64,000 nt of DNA from G965202915 sp965205955 (GTDB lineage Bacteria > Pseudomonadota > Gammaproteobacteria > Eutrophobiales > Eutrophobiaceae), in assembly GCA_965205955.1 (NCBI GenBank), contig OZ242192.1, positions 1,984,001-2,048,000 on the forward strand, given 5' to 3'. Position numbers and translations under genes: made by a program. Below, in pieces: positions 8,133 through 17,061 of the stretch. Under the pieces are notes generated by a model, which was given only the letters and a program-made list of their open reading frames with translations, was not told the origin of the DNA and made no database searches. The first letter of the stretch is position 1. Every line of letters begins with the position of its first letter.

Positions 8133-9212
8133 CTACACACGCTCAACACCATGCTGTGCCAGCGCCCAGATAACGTGCTCGCGCACCAGGCTTGATGAAC
8201 ACGACAACCTTTTTTCAAGCGCATCAATTACTGCGCCGGAGCGGGGCGCGTTGCCCAGTGCGACGGCGATATTTCTCAGCCAGCGTTGATAACCGATACG
8301 CCGGATAGCCGATCCTTCCATTCTTCGATAAAACTCCGATTCAGACCAATTGAACAACTCGATCAGCGTTGCCTTATCCAGATTGTTCCTGGCGGCAAAA
8401 TCCGATTCCATACTCATCGTGGCAAAGCGGTTCCACGGACAAACCAACTGGCAATCATCACAGCCGTATATCCGATTGCCGATCAATTTTCTGAATTCAA
8501 CCGGAATAGCCTCCTTTAATTCGATGGTGAGATAAGATATACAGCGGCGTGCATCCACCTGTTTCGGGCCGACAATTGCATGGGTCGGACAAATATCCAT
8601 ACAAGCGGTGCAACTGCCGCAATGATCCTGTTCAAACTCCTCATCCGGAACCAGAGGCAAATCGGTGTAGATCTCTCCAAGAAAAAACCAGGAACCCGCC
8701 TGCGGATTGATCAGATTGCTATGCTTGCCGATCCAGCCCAAACCGCCGTTGCGCGCCAGCGCCTTTTCCAGCACCGGGGCGCTGTCGGTGAAACAGCGGT
8801 ACCCAAATTTCCCGGTCTCCTGTTCGATCTGGTCAGCCAGTTTTTGCAGGCGCTTTCGAATCAATTTATGGTAATCACGTCCCAGTGCATAGCGTGAAAC
8901 ATAGGCAAGTTCGGGCGATTCCAGTATCTCCTCCGGATCATGACTGTCCGCGGGATAGTAGTCCATTCTTGCAGAAATAACTGAAATAGTTCCGGGTAAT
9001 AATTTCGCCGGGCGGCTGCGTTTATCTCCGTGCCGGGCCATATATTCCATTTCGCCGTGCATGCCCTTGTCCAGCCAGGCAAATAGATGCGCCTCATCCT
9101 CATCGAGCCGCATGTTGCTGATCCCGATCTGTTGAAAGCCAAGTTCCAGCCCCCGGTTTTTTATCGCAAGGGAAAGCCGGGTATAATCGGGGAGAGTTTG
9201 CTGAGTTTTCAT
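8133..9212 (-). CDS. queG: Epoxyqueuosine reductase
   Basis: 359 residues, normal length. QueG catalyses the last step of queuosine synthesis, reducing epoxyqueuosine in tRNA with cobalamin and two 4Fe-4S clusters. The clusters are visible: CGSCTACMDICPTHA near residue 190 and CDDCQLVCPWNRF near residue 250. N-terminal family blocks (MEYMARHGDKRSRP, YALGRDYHK) and the catalytic-region FTDSAPVLEK are all present, as is a C-terminal HEAT-like helix repeat. The start ATG at 9212 follows an AT-rich leader. It is the first ordinary chromosomal gene after the accessory block and is cytoplasmic. Confidence 0.96.
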   Translation of the reverse strand: MKTQQTLPDYTRLSLAIKNRGLELGFQQIGISNMRLDEDEAHLFAWLDKGMHGEMEYMARHGDKRSRPAKLLPGTISVISARMDYYPADSHDPEEILESPELAYVSRYALGRDYHKLIRKRLQKLADQIEQETGKFGYRCFTDSAPVLEKALARNGGLGWIGKHSNLINPQAGSWFFLGEIYTDLPLVPDEEFEQDHCGSCTACMDICPTHAIVGPKQVDARRCISYLTIELKEAIPVEFRKLIGNRIYGCDDCQLVCPWNRFATMSMESDFAARNNLDKATLIELFNWSESEFYRRMEGSAIRRIGYQRWLRNIAVALGNAPRSGAVIDALEKRLSCSSSLVREHVIWALAQHGVERV

Positions 9213-9397
9213 AGACTGCTATAAAGATCACTATAATGATTTACTGTATACTTAATATCATGCTCATAATAATAAGCAATATTTATAACTGTAACTCGTT
9301 TAATAATAATCCTGACGGTCGGGGGCATCGGGCCGACTCTGATTGCTTGTATGTCTGTAACATGGGCGGTTAGGCATCACATTTGAGGGAGATCAGC

Positions 9398-9874
9398 ATG
9401 GATGAAAACATTGGATTTGAGTATGCAGGTTTTTGGATTAGGGTGTTGGCGACCATCATCGATACATTGCTAATTGCGATATTAATTTTACCCCTGTTGT
9501 TCGCAATTTATGGCGCTGATGGTTATCTAAACTTTCTGTCCTATTCCGATGAGACCTTTGCCGGGCCGATGGATTTTATTCTTCAGTTCGTGCTGCCCGC
9601 TTTTGCTGTCATACTTTTCTGGGTATATCGTCAGGCTACCCCGGGCAAAATGGCGATTTCGGCAAAAATTGTGGACGCCGAAACCGGCAAAAAACCATCA
9701 ACCGGGCAATGTGTGGGAAGGTATTTTGCCTATATTCCATCAATGCTTTTCCTTGGTCTAGGTGTGCTGTGGGTTGCCTTTGATGAGAGAAAGCAAGGCT
9801 GGCATGACAAACTTGCCGGCACAGTGGTGATCAAAAGAAAAAGGAGCCCCGTACCCCTTAGCTCTCAAACTTGA
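9398..9874 (+). CDS. RDD family membrane protein
   Basis: 158 residues with the RDD layout: an N-terminal aromatic and Arg/Asp segment (FWIRVLATIIDT), two membrane helices (about 20-45 and 60-80), the family block ATPGKMAISAKIVDAETG, a third helix and WHDKLAGTVVI at the end. Function of the family is not settled; some members affect ion or antiporter activity. I chose the ATG at 9398 because GAGGGAGA lies 5-12 bases upstream; a TTG at 9383 would include that ribosome site inside the protein. A small membrane protein gene follows 18 bases downstream, probably in the same transcript. Confidence 0.85.
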   Translation: MDENIGFEYAGFWIRVLATIIDTLLIAILILPLLFAIYGADGYLNFLSYSDETFAGPMDFILQFVLPAFAVILFWVYRQATPGKMAISAKIVDAETGKKPSTGQCVGRYFAYIPSMLFLGLGVLWVAFDERKQGWHDKLAGTVVIKRKRSPVPLSSQT

Positions 9875-9892
9875 AAGAAGGCGCCTCTGGCC

Positions 9893-10192
9893 ATGGAGAT
9901 CATTGATAACCTGATTGAATCAATAGGATCCCTGGTAAACCAGATTGAATGGGGAGCAAAAATCTTTTTAATATTCATCATAATTTTAATAGTGGGATGG
10001 GTGATCGGGGGAATAGGTTCCTTACTACAAAAGTTTGGACTTGACCCTCATACTAAAGAATTAAGAAAAATACGGAAACTCTTGGAAAAAATAAATGAAA
10101 ACCAAACCAGGGCTATGGGATCGGACAATCCTGTGCCATTAGAAATCCCTGCCGAGGAAAATCGGTTGATTGAAAAACGCTTGGATGAGTAA
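9893..10192 (+). CDS. Small single-pass membrane protein, unknown function
   Basis: 99 residues: an amphipathic N-terminus, one strong membrane helix at about 24-46 (IFLIFIIILIVGWVIGGIG), then a charged cytoplasmic-looking helix (ELRKIRKLLEKINENQTR) and an acidic tail. I recognise no family. The gene is 18 bases after the RDD gene on the same strand and is somewhat AT-rich. It could be a partner of the RDD protein, which is inference from spacing only. Confidence 0.6.
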   Translation: MEIIDNLIESIGSLVNQIEWGAKIFLIFIIILIVGWVIGGIGSLLQKFGLDPHTKELRKIRKLLEKINENQTRAMGSDNPVPLEIPAEENRLIEKRLDE

Positions 10193-10296
10193 AGGGTCAT
10201 GCCTCAATCTTCCACTATTTCAGCGCATTGCTCCGGGGTGTCGATTTTCCATATCCCCCCCATGCCACCTATCAGAACAGACAACCAATAACCCCC

Positions 10297-11379
10297 ATGT
10301 TCGATTCCCTTCATTCCTGGTACAGGCGCTACTTTACCGACCCGCAGGCGGCGCTACTGGTAGTGCTCCTGGTCATAAGCATTTTGACATTCTGGTTCAT
10401 GGGCAAAACCCTGGGGCCGGTATTCGCCGCAGTCATCATCGCCTACTTACTCGAAGGCCCCGTCAAACAATTAGAACATCGCTATCCCATTCCGAGAATA
10501 CTTGCCGTGTCCATAGTATTTCTCCTGTTCATCAGCTTTCTGGGGTTCCTGTTACTGGGACTGTTCCCGATACTATCCAGACAGATGAGCAAATTTTTTC
10601 AAGAAGTGCCGTATATGATCGCCAACGGCCAGGAACTGATGATGCGCCTGCCGGAGCGATATCCGGGGTTTATTTCCGAAGAAGCAATCGGAGGAGTGAT
10701 CAATGCGATTAAAGACGGCATCAGCTCACTGGGACAGAATATCTTATCCGTATCGGTTTCCTCCATTCCGGCGCTCATCACCGTGCTGGTATATGTGATC
10801 CTGGTACCGCTGATGATATTCTTCTTTATGAAAGACAAGCGCATCCTCCTGAATTGGATGAGCCGGTTTTTGCCCACCGACCGGAGCCTGGTTGACCAGA
10901 TCTGGGAAGAAATGGACGCACAAATCGGCAACTATATCCGCGGCAAGGCCTATGAGATCATAATCGTCGGCGTTTCCGCCTACCTTATCTTTCGATTATT
11001 AGGGTTGAACTACTCATCATTACTGGCGATTATGGTCGGCTTGTCGGTATTGATCCCCTATATCGGCGCCGCGGTAGCAACACTGCCCATCGCACTTGTC
11101 GGCTATTTTCAATGGGGCCTTGGCCCGGACTTTATCTGGCTGATGAGCTGGTACTTTGTCCTGCAATTTCTGGACGGCAACATACTGGTTCCAATACTAT
11201 TTTCCGAAACGGTCAATCTCCATCCGGTTGCCATCATTACCGCCATTCTGGTATTTGGAGGCCTGTGGGGATTCTGGGGCGTATTCTTTGCGATCCCTCT
11301 GGCCACGCTGGTCAAGGCCATCATCAACGTATGGCCGACCTACGAGGAGACCGACCCCCCCGATGCAGAGATGGAATAG
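10297..11379 (+). CDS. AI-2E family transporter (PerM/TqsA-like)
   Basis: 360 residues from the ATG at 10297, the first Met followed by a family-like N-terminus (SWYRRYFTDPQAALL); an upstream Met at 10228 adds 23 non-family residues. About seven to eight membrane helices are visible, with the characteristic central soluble segment and the late motif block LSVLIPYIGAAVATLPIALVGY and the PLATLVKAI end. Family members export autoinducer-2 or act as Na+/Li+ antiporters, so the substrate is open. It sits before ubiG on the same strand with a 69-base gap and is probably an inner-membrane protein. Confidence 0.85.
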   Translation: MFDSLHSWYRRYFTDPQAALLVVLLVISILTFWFMGKTLGPVFAAVIIAYLLEGPVKQLEHRYPIPRILAVSIVFLLFISFLGFLLLGLFPILSRQMSKFFQEVPYMIANGQELMMRLPERYPGFISEEAIGGVINAIKDGISSLGQNILSVSVSSIPALITVLVYVILVPLMIFFFMKDKRILLNWMSRFLPTDRSLVDQIWEEMDAQIGNYIRGKAYEIIIVGVSAYLIFRLLGLNYSSLLAIMVGLSVLIPYIGAAVATLPIALVGYFQWGLGPDFIWLMSWYFVLQFLDGNILVPILFSETVNLHPVAIITAILVFGGLWGFWGVFFAIPLATLVKAIINVWPTYEETDPPDAEME

Positions 11380-11448
11380 CCGGAATTACTCACCCGCATC
11401 CGCAAACTAATATGTGCACACCGGCCACTGCTTCAACCACAACACACA

Positions 11449-12150
11449 ATGAACAACGTAGACGCAGCCGAAGTCGATAAATTCTCCACGCTCGCCGGGC
11501 AATGGTGGGACCCGGCAGGCAGCTTCAAGGTCCTGCACGAAATCAATCCCCTCAGACTCGGTTACATAAACCGTATGGCGCCACTCGACGGCAAGGCCGT
11601 GGCCGACATAGGCTGCGGCGGCGGCATACTTTCCGAGGCAATGGCACAATCCGGCGCCAGGGTAACCGGAATAGATGCCGGCAAGGAGAACATAGATATT
11701 GCCCACCGACATGCCGAACAATCGCAGTTGCATATCACATACCGCAACACCGGCGTGGAAGAATTTGCCGATGATAACAACGAACAATTCGATATCGTCT
11801 GTTGCATGGAATTACTCGAGCACGTCCCCGATCCGCTTCTGTTGGTAGGCGCCTGCGCCAAACTGGCAAAGGCCGGCGGCCACATTATCTTTTCCACGAT
11901 AAACAGAAATCTGAAAGCGTACCTGTTCGCCATCCTTGCAGCCGAGCGCCTGCTTTCCCTGATCCCCGCAGGCACCCATACCTATGGAAAATTCATTCGC
12001 CCATCCGAACTCTACGACTGGTGCAGACTGCACGCATTGACCATCAACGACATCTCCGGCATGCAATACATTCCATACATGAATCGCTGTTATCTCACCC
12101 CCGCGCCCGGCGTAAACTACCTGATGGACACGATCAAAACCAATGAGTAA
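11449..12150 (+). CDS. ubiG: Ubiquinone biosynthesis O-methyltransferase
   Basis: 233 residues. UbiG methylates both hydroxyl groups on the ubiquinone ring using SAM. The N-terminal FSTLAGQWWDPAGSFKVLHEINPLRL and SAM motif I (VADIGCGGGILSEAMA, near residue 50) are diagnostic, as are CMELLEHVPDP and FSTINRN. The C-terminal block around THTYGKFIRPSEL fits UbiG. Its stop overlaps the start of the next gene by 8 bases (ATGAGTAA), implying translational coupling with the phosphatase, an order seen in other gammaproteobacteria. Confidence 0.96.
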   Translation: MNNVDAAEVDKFSTLAGQWWDPAGSFKVLHEINPLRLGYINRMAPLDGKAVADIGCGGGILSEAMAQSGARVTGIDAGKENIDIAHRHAEQSQLHITYRNTGVEEFADDNNEQFDIVCCMELLEHVPDPLLLVGACAKLAKAGGHIIFSTINRNLKAYLFAILAAERLLSLIPAGTHTYGKFIRPSELYDWCRLHALTINDISGMQYIPYMNRCYLTPAPGVNYLMDTIKTNE

Positions 12151-12826
12151 CTCAACCATACAAGCGGTACTATTCGATTTAGACGGCACACTTGCCGACA
12201 CCGCCGCCGATCTCGCCCTGGCCCTGAATACCACCCTGAACAACCACCACAGACCCGCGCTGCCTGTCAACACCATCAAACCGGTCATTTCCCTTGGCAG
12301 CAACGCAATGCTGAAACTGGCATTCGACCTGGACGAAAACCATGCCGAGTTTGAGCACATCAAACAAGAATTTCTGCACACCTATGCAAAACACATAGCC
12401 CAACACACAAAACTATTCCCCGGCATGGACAAAGTACTCTCGGAACTCGAACAATCAGGCATAGCATGGGGGGTAGTAACCAATAAATCATCCCGCTTGA
12501 CTGAACCATTAATGCGCACGCTGCAACTGCTGGAACGCGCCGCATGCATCGTCAGCGGCGACACCGTTGGACGCAGCAAACCGCACCCCGACCCCATGTA
12601 TCACGCCTGCAAACTGCTCCATTGCGCCCCGCGGGAAGCGATCTATATCGGTGATGCCAAACGCGATATCGAGGCAGGCAATGCGGCCGGCATGCATACC
12701 ATCACCGCCCTGTACGGCTATATCAACGGCGAGGAAGAGCCCGAAAACTGGGGGGCAAACGCTACGATAAAATCCCCAATAGAAATTACCGACAGAGTGC
12801 GCGAATTGGGTGAACGACCTTTCTGA
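12143..12826 (+). CDS. HAD phosphatase (Gph or MupP type)
   Basis: 227 residues with complete HAD motifs: LFDLDGTLADT at residue 10 (nucleophile and acid Asp), VVTNKSS (motif II), SKPHPDP (motif III Lys) and IGDAKRDIEAG (motif IV). The helical cap between motifs I and II fits phosphoglycolate phosphatase Gph, but in Pseudomonas the gene next to ubiG is mupP, the N-acetylmuramic acid 6-phosphate phosphatase of cell-wall recycling. The coupled position after ubiG makes MupP a serious alternative. The C-terminus overlaps the following gene by 17 bases. Confidence 0.85.
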   Translation: MSNSTIQAVLFDLDGTLADTAADLALALNTTLNNHHRPALPVNTIKPVISLGSNAMLKLAFDLDENHAEFEHIKQEFLHTYAKHIAQHTKLFPGMDKVLSELEQSGIAWGVVTNKSSRLTEPLMRTLQLLERAACIVSGDTVGRSKPHPDPMYHACKLLHCAPREAIYIGDAKRDIEAGNAAGMHTITALYGYINGEEEPENWGANATIKSPIEITDRVRELGERPF

Positions 12827-13658
12827 TTACCGCTATTGTCACGGCAGGGTAGCGCCCGAAGGTTCCAACCTCTATTATGCAACCCTCTTTACTGACGAAG
12901 AAACAAAGCGAATCGTACTACCCCTGCTCTGCTTTGAACACGAAATCATCCGCATCCTGCAAACCTGCCAGGACCCCGGCGTTGCCAGACTAAAACTGCT
13001 CTGGTGGAATGAAGAAATCGGCCGGCTATACAAACAGAAAGCTGAACACCCCATCGGGCGCGCCCTATCGCATCTGGTTTCCACCCACAAAATAGATATC
13101 GAAGTACTGCTCGGGCACATCGGCAACACCGAAACTCTCATCTATCCTGAGCAGCCCGAATCGCTGGAATCCGCTATTCAGCTTCTCATAAACGGGCCGG
13201 GCAAACTCTGGCGGCTCACCGCAGAAATAAACGGCTATTCAGACCCCGGCACACCGGAGACCCTGGAAAAGACAGCTGCCGCCAACGCACTTACAACCCT
13301 GCTTGGACAGAGCGCCTTCCACCTGCACCAAAACCGCATTCTTATTCCCGGGAAATACCTGGACAAGACGGCAATTCAAGCCTGTTTGGACCAGGATACC
13401 ACCGCCTTGCGCCGAGTCTTCATCCCCTTGTTCACGGAATTGCGGCACTACCTGCAAGGGCTCTACAGCGCCATGCCGGCCGATGACCGGCGGCGGTACC
13501 TGCATGCGCTGATCCTCTGCCGCTTACTCGCCCATCAATGCACACTGAACATTCGCCGTTGCGATACGCTATTTCACGAACGGACGGCAACAAGCCCGTT
13601 GAGAAAACTATTCATTGCCTGGAAAACGGCCTGGAAAACAAACTATTTCCTTCACTGA
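12810..13658 (+). CDS. Squalene/phytoene synthase-like protein (NDUFAF6-like), active-site Asp motifs not seen
   Basis: 282 residues from a GTG inside the end of the phosphatase gene. The start YCHGRVAPEGSNLYYATLF and the following block ending in RLKLLWWNEEIGRLY match the all-helical squalene/phytoene synthase fold. Neither Asp-rich metal motif of true synthases is present: the first is replaced by CFEHEIIRIL and the region before ILIPGKYL lacks the second. The sequence is closer to the NDUFAF6 branch, non-enzymatic complex I assembly factors. Context (ubiG upstream, sdh locus nearby) fits a respiratory assembly role. The overlap with the phosphatase suggests one operon. Confidence 0.7.
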   Translation: MNDLSDYRYCHGRVAPEGSNLYYATLFTDEETKRIVLPLLCFEHEIIRILQTCQDPGVARLKLLWWNEEIGRLYKQKAEHPIGRALSHLVSTHKIDIEVLLGHIGNTETLIYPEQPESLESAIQLLINGPGKLWRLTAEINGYSDPGTPETLEKTAAANALTTLLGQSAFHLHQNRILIPGKYLDKTAIQACLDQDTTALRRVFIPLFTELRHYLQGLYSAMPADDRRRYLHALILCRLLAHQCTLNIRRCDTLFHERTATSPLRKLFIAWKTAWKTNYFLH

Positions 13659-13712
13659 GCTCCCCATTCCCCGCCGTACCGGGAACCATCCCGGAGACTG
13701 CGCCGGCACAAT

Positions 13713-14150
13713 TCAACACGCATATTTCAGGCGCACCCGCAACCGCCTCAATTCCGCCTTATCTGGATAATCGGGAGCGAATATCACCACCTTCCTGCAA
13801 CCGGCATAATACAAAGGCAGCAACGTTAGAGAATAATGCACAAAAACCCCTTTACCCAACTCCGCCGGCAGAGTTTCCCCGGAACGAGTAACAACCCGCC
13901 AGCTATCATCATGCAGTAAGACGATGTGCGCCGGATCGTCGGTTCCTTCCGACCTGATCTCCGCCAACACTACCGCGGCATACACCAATACCGCCAATGA
14001 AACCCCGATCTTCACCGGCCACCAGGCCGCGCTCAGCCAGATCGCCAACACCGCTCCGGCCACTCCCCCATACAGCAGCCGGATCAGCAACGGAGACCCC
14101 GCAACCGAAACAGAAACCGGCAATAAAAACGGATTAGCCGTCCCAGCCAT
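13713..14150 (-). CDS. YgfX-like membrane protein (CptA/DUF1434-type)
   Basis: 145 residues: two adjacent membrane helices (about 20-60) followed by a small beta-rich domain ending with PDKAELRRLRVRLKYAC, the pattern of YgfX. In E. coli, ygfX lies next to sdhE (ygfY) and the protein was reported as a toxin acting on cytoskeletal proteins; many bacteria keep it near sdh genes without a clear toxin role. Here it is on the strand opposite to the sdh genes, divergent from the SdhAF4-like gene and about 3.7 kb from sdhE. ATG at 14150 is preceded by an AGG-rich stretch; a TTG one codon earlier is also possible. Confidence 0.72.
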   Translation of the reverse strand: MAGTANPFLLPVSVSVAGSPLLIRLLYGGVAGAVLAIWLSAAWWPVKIGVSLAVLVYAAVVLAEIRSEGTDDPAHIVLLHDDSWRVVTRSGETLPAELGKGVFVHYSLTLLPLYYAGCRKVVIFAPDYPDKAELRRLRVRLKYAC

Positions 14151-14265
14151 CAATACCTATCCTGCTGTGATTAGCAATACCTTCCACAATTTCCCCCCGG
14201 ATACCGCCGGTATTTTTTCTGATAAAAATACTGTTTTTCCAAAAATCTGATGTATAATCTAATCT

Positions 14266-14439
14266 ATGCAACAACAGAAAAAAACCGATACCATAAAAAA
14301 ACCGGATAACCTTCGGCCCGGAGAAGCAAACGCTGCCGCCCGAAAAAACCCTGCTCCCGCAGAAACCGGAGGCCCCAAAGGACCGGAACCAACCCGCTAC
14401 GGCGACTGGGAACGAGGCGGACGCTGCATCGACTTTTAA
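14266..14439 (+). CDS. Succinate dehydrogenase assembly factor 4-like (SdhAF4/DUF1674)
   Basis: 57 residues, too small for many gene finders. The hydrophilic N-terminus is followed by the diagnostic C-terminal signature PKGPEPTRYGDWERGGRCIDF split here as GPEPTRYGDWE and GGRCIDF. SdhAF4 proteins bind flavinylated SdhA and help it assemble into complex II. The gene sits 18 bases upstream of sdhC on the same strand, so the role agrees with position. It probably starts the sdh transcript; an AT-rich segment (TATAATCTAATC) just before the ATG may hold the promoter -10. Confidence 0.85.
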   Translation: MQQQKKTDTIKKPDNLRPGEANAAARKNPAPAETGGPKGPEPTRYGDWERGGRCIDF

Positions 14440-14457
14440 ACGCCGCACCGCGACACC

Positions 14458-14859
14458 ATGGACAAACAAAACACCAACAAACAAACAAGCAGATCGGACC
14501 GACCTCTGTCCCCGCATCTGCAAATATACAAACCGCAGCTCACCTCGGTGTTATCCATCACCCATCGCGGCACCGGCGTATTTCTCAGTCTCGGGGCAAT
14601 ACTCCTCTCCGGCTGGTTAATGGCGGCGGCCACCCACCCGAAGAACTTCACACTGATCCAGACACACCTTGGCAACTGGTATGGCCAGTGTCTGCTCGCT
14701 GTATTTGCATTCTCACTCTATTTCCACCTATGCAACGGGATCAGACATTTATTCTGGGATTCCGGCCTTGGCCTTGACATTGAAACCAGCTACAAAAGCG
14801 GGTATGCCGCCCTCATCATCAGCCTGTTACTCACAGGCATAACCTGGCTTGCACCATGA
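14458..14859 (+). CDS. sdhC: Succinate dehydrogenase cytochrome b556 subunit
   Basis: 133 residues. SdhC anchors complex II in the inner membrane and shares a heme b with SdhD. Visible features: RPLSPHLQIYKPQLTSVLSI at the N-terminus, the signature HRGTGV, three membrane helices, and FHLCNGIRHLFWD with the heme-ligand His in the second helix. The stop overlaps the sdhD start as ATGA, so the two membrane subunits are coupled. Length and motif positions are normal. Confidence 0.96.
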   Translation: MDKQNTNKQTSRSDRPLSPHLQIYKPQLTSVLSITHRGTGVFLSLGAILLSGWLMAAATHPKNFTLIQTHLGNWYGQCLLAVFAFSLYFHLCNGIRHLFWDSGLGLDIETSYKSGYAALIISLLLTGITWLAP

Positions 14860-15239
14860 GCCTGCAAACCCCCCTTGCCAAAGCGCGCGGACTCGGATCG
14901 GCCAAAGAAGGACTGCATCACTGGTGGCTGCAAAGACTGACAGCCGTCCTGCTTGCCCCGCTTTGCCTGTGGTTCATCTATTCTCTGGTGCGCCTGGGCG
15001 GAATGGACCATGCCAGCATTAGCAACTGGATACAGTCCTCGCCGTTGCACTACATCCTTATGCTACTGATGCTGATTGCGCTCTACTATCATGCCGCGCT
15101 CGGTATGCAGGTGGTGATCGAAGACTACATTCACTCCGAATGGCAGAAAATTGCCTGCCTGATACTGGTTAAATTTATCGCCTGCCTCAGCGGTTTAATC
15201 GCCATCCTGGCCGTATTGAAAATATCTCTCGGACTGTAA
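14856..15239 (+). CDS. sdhD: Succinate dehydrogenase hydrophobic membrane anchor subunit
   Basis: 127 residues with three membrane helices. The N-terminal GLGSAKEGLHHWWLQRLTAV is the SdhD pattern, and YYHAALGMQVVIEDYIH in the second helix carries the conserved His (heme) and Asp-Tyr (quinone site). It completes the membrane part of complex II with SdhC. The ATG overlaps the sdhC stop, and sdhA follows 6 bases after the stop. Confidence 0.95.
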   Translation: MSLQTPLAKARGLGSAKEGLHHWWLQRLTAVLLAPLCLWFIYSLVRLGGMDHASISNWIQSSPLHYILMLLMLIALYYHAALGMQVVIEDYIHSEWQKIACLILVKFIACLSGLIAILAVLKISLGL

Positions 15240-15245
15240 AACCCA

Positions 15246-17033
15246 ATGAAAAACGGCTACGAAATTATCGATCATCACTACGATGTAGTTGTAGTCGGCG
15301 CAGGAGGCGCTGGTTTGCGGGCTACCTTCGGCATGGCCATCAAAGGATTGACCACCGCCTGCATTACCAAGGTATTCCCCACCCGAAGCCACACCGTCGC
15401 CGCCCAGGGAGGAATGAGCGCCGCACTCGGCAACATGGGCGAAGATGACTGGCGCTGGCACATGTATGACACCGTCAAGGGTTCCGACTGGCTTGGCGAT
15501 CAGGATGCCATTGAATACATGTGCCGCGAGGCCGCTCCGTCGGTAATTGAATTGGAGCATTACGGCGTTCCCTTCTCACGCACCGAAGACGGCAAGATCT
15601 ACCAACGGCCATTTGGCGGCATGACCACTAACTACGGCGAAGGCACCGCCCAGCGCACCTGTGCCGCCGCCGACCGCACCGGCCATGCAATACTGCACAC
15701 ACTCTACCAACAATCCCTCCGATACGAAGCCGACTTCTTCATCGAATACTTTGCCCTCGACCTGATCATGGATGACGACGGCGCCTGCATCGGAGTGATG
15801 GCCTGGCAAATGGACACTGGCACCCTGCACCGTTTCCGCGCCCATCAGGTGGTATTGGCCACAGGCGGATACGGGCGCTCCTACTTTTCCTGCACCTCGG
15901 CGCACACCTGCACCGGCGACGGCAATGCCATGGTACTCCGCGCCGGTTTGCCGTTGCAGGACATGGAATTTATTCAATTCCACCCGACCGGCATCTACGG
16001 CTCAGGCTGTTTAATTACCGAAGGCGCCCGGGGTGAAGGCGGCTACCTGACCAACTCCGAAGGCGAACGTTTCATGGAACGCTATGCCCCCTCCGCCAAA
16101 GACCTTGCATCCCGCGACGTAGTCAGCCGCTCAATGACCATGGAGATCCGTGAAGGCCGCGGTGTAGGCGCAGAAAACGATCACATACACCTGCACCTGG
16201 AACACCTGGGCAGAGAAGTCATTGATGAACGACTTCCGGGGATCGCCGAATCCGCCAAAATCTTTGCCGGCGTCGACGTCACCAAAGAACCCATCCCGGT
16301 CATACCCACCGTCCACTACAACATGGGCGGCATACCCAGCAACTACCACGGGCAGGCGGTTACCATCAAAGACGGCGATCCCGACACCATAGTCCCCGGG
16401 CTGATGTCCATCGGCGAAGCCGCCTGTGTCTCCGTACACGGCGCCAACAGGCTCGGCTCCAACTCCCTGCTCGACCTGATCGTATTCGGTCGTGCCGCCG
16501 CCAACTACTGCGCCGAGAACATTAAACCGGGGATGTCGCACAAGCCCCTCAAAGATGCCGGTGCGCAAGCCGTTGAAGAACTGGACAAACTGCGCCACAG
16601 CAAAGGCGCCACCCCCACATCGCAGATCCGCACGAACATGCAGCGCACCATGCAGACCCATGCCGCCGTATTCCGCACCAGCGAAATCATGCAAAAAGGC
16701 ATAGACGCAATGGCCGAAATCTGGCAATCATTTGCCGACGTCAAGATTGAAGACCGAAGCATGATCTGGAATACCGACCTGATAGAAACACTGGAAATCA
16801 AAAACCTGTTGCAATGCGCAATAGTCAGCATCAATGCCGCCCACAACCGAAAAGAAAGCCGCGGCGGTCATGCGCGGGAAGACTATCCCGACCGCGACGA
16901 TAAAAACTGGATGAAACACACCCTCACATGGCTTAACGAAAAAGGCGCGGTTTCCTATGACTACCGCCCGGTGCATATGTTCACACTCACCGACGAAGTC
17001 GAAGTCATCCCCCCCCGGAAACGGGTATACTAA
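15246..17033 (+). CDS. sdhA: Succinate dehydrogenase flavoprotein subunit
   Basis: 595 residues, full length. It oxidises succinate to fumarate on covalently bound FAD. The dinucleotide motif VVVGAGGAGLRA starts near residue 15; the FAD-linked His is in RSHTVAAQGG; catalytic-region motifs FHPTGIYGSGCLITEGARGE and the HGANRLGSNSLLDL block are intact. The C-terminal domain with SRGGHAREDYPDRDD is normal. It forms an operon with sdhC, sdhD, sdhB, and with the SdhAF4-like gene and sdhE, both of which serve this subunit. Confidence 0.98.
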   Translation: MKNGYEIIDHHYDVVVVGAGGAGLRATFGMAIKGLTTACITKVFPTRSHTVAAQGGMSAALGNMGEDDWRWHMYDTVKGSDWLGDQDAIEYMCREAAPSVIELEHYGVPFSRTEDGKIYQRPFGGMTTNYGEGTAQRTCAAADRTGHAILHTLYQQSLRYEADFFIEYFALDLIMDDDGACIGVMAWQMDTGTLHRFRAHQVVLATGGYGRSYFSCTSAHTCTGDGNAMVLRAGLPLQDMEFIQFHPTGIYGSGCLITEGARGEGGYLTNSEGERFMERYAPSAKDLASRDVVSRSMTMEIREGRGVGAENDHIHLHLEHLGREVIDERLPGIAESAKIFAGVDVTKEPIPVIPTVHYNMGGIPSNYHGQAVTIKDGDPDTIVPGLMSIGEAACVSVHGANRLGSNSLLDLIVFGRAAANYCAENIKPGMSHKPLKDAGAQAVEELDKLRHSKGATPTSQIRTNMQRTMQTHAAVFRTSEIMQKGIDAMAEIWQSFADVKIEDRSMIWNTDLIETLEIKNLLQCAIVSINAAHNRKESRGGHAREDYPDRDDKNWMKHTLTWLNEKGAVSYDYRPVHMFTLTDEVEVIPPRKRVY

Positions 17034-17061
17034 ACATTTCCAACTATCAGGGAGAATCATC

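Noticed and set aside
9383..9874. RDD gene starting at TTG 9383
   Set aside because: The ATG at 9398 has the GAGGGAGA ribosome site just upstream; the TTG start would place that site inside the gene.
13924..14250. Plus-strand ORF opposite the YgfX-like gene
   Set aside because: The minus-strand frame has two membrane helices and the YgfX ending; the plus-strand one is a threonine/alanine-rich shadow.
16131..16727. Minus-strand ORF opposite sdhA
   Set aside because: It mirrors the strongly conserved sdhA frame, with glycine-rich non-family sequence.
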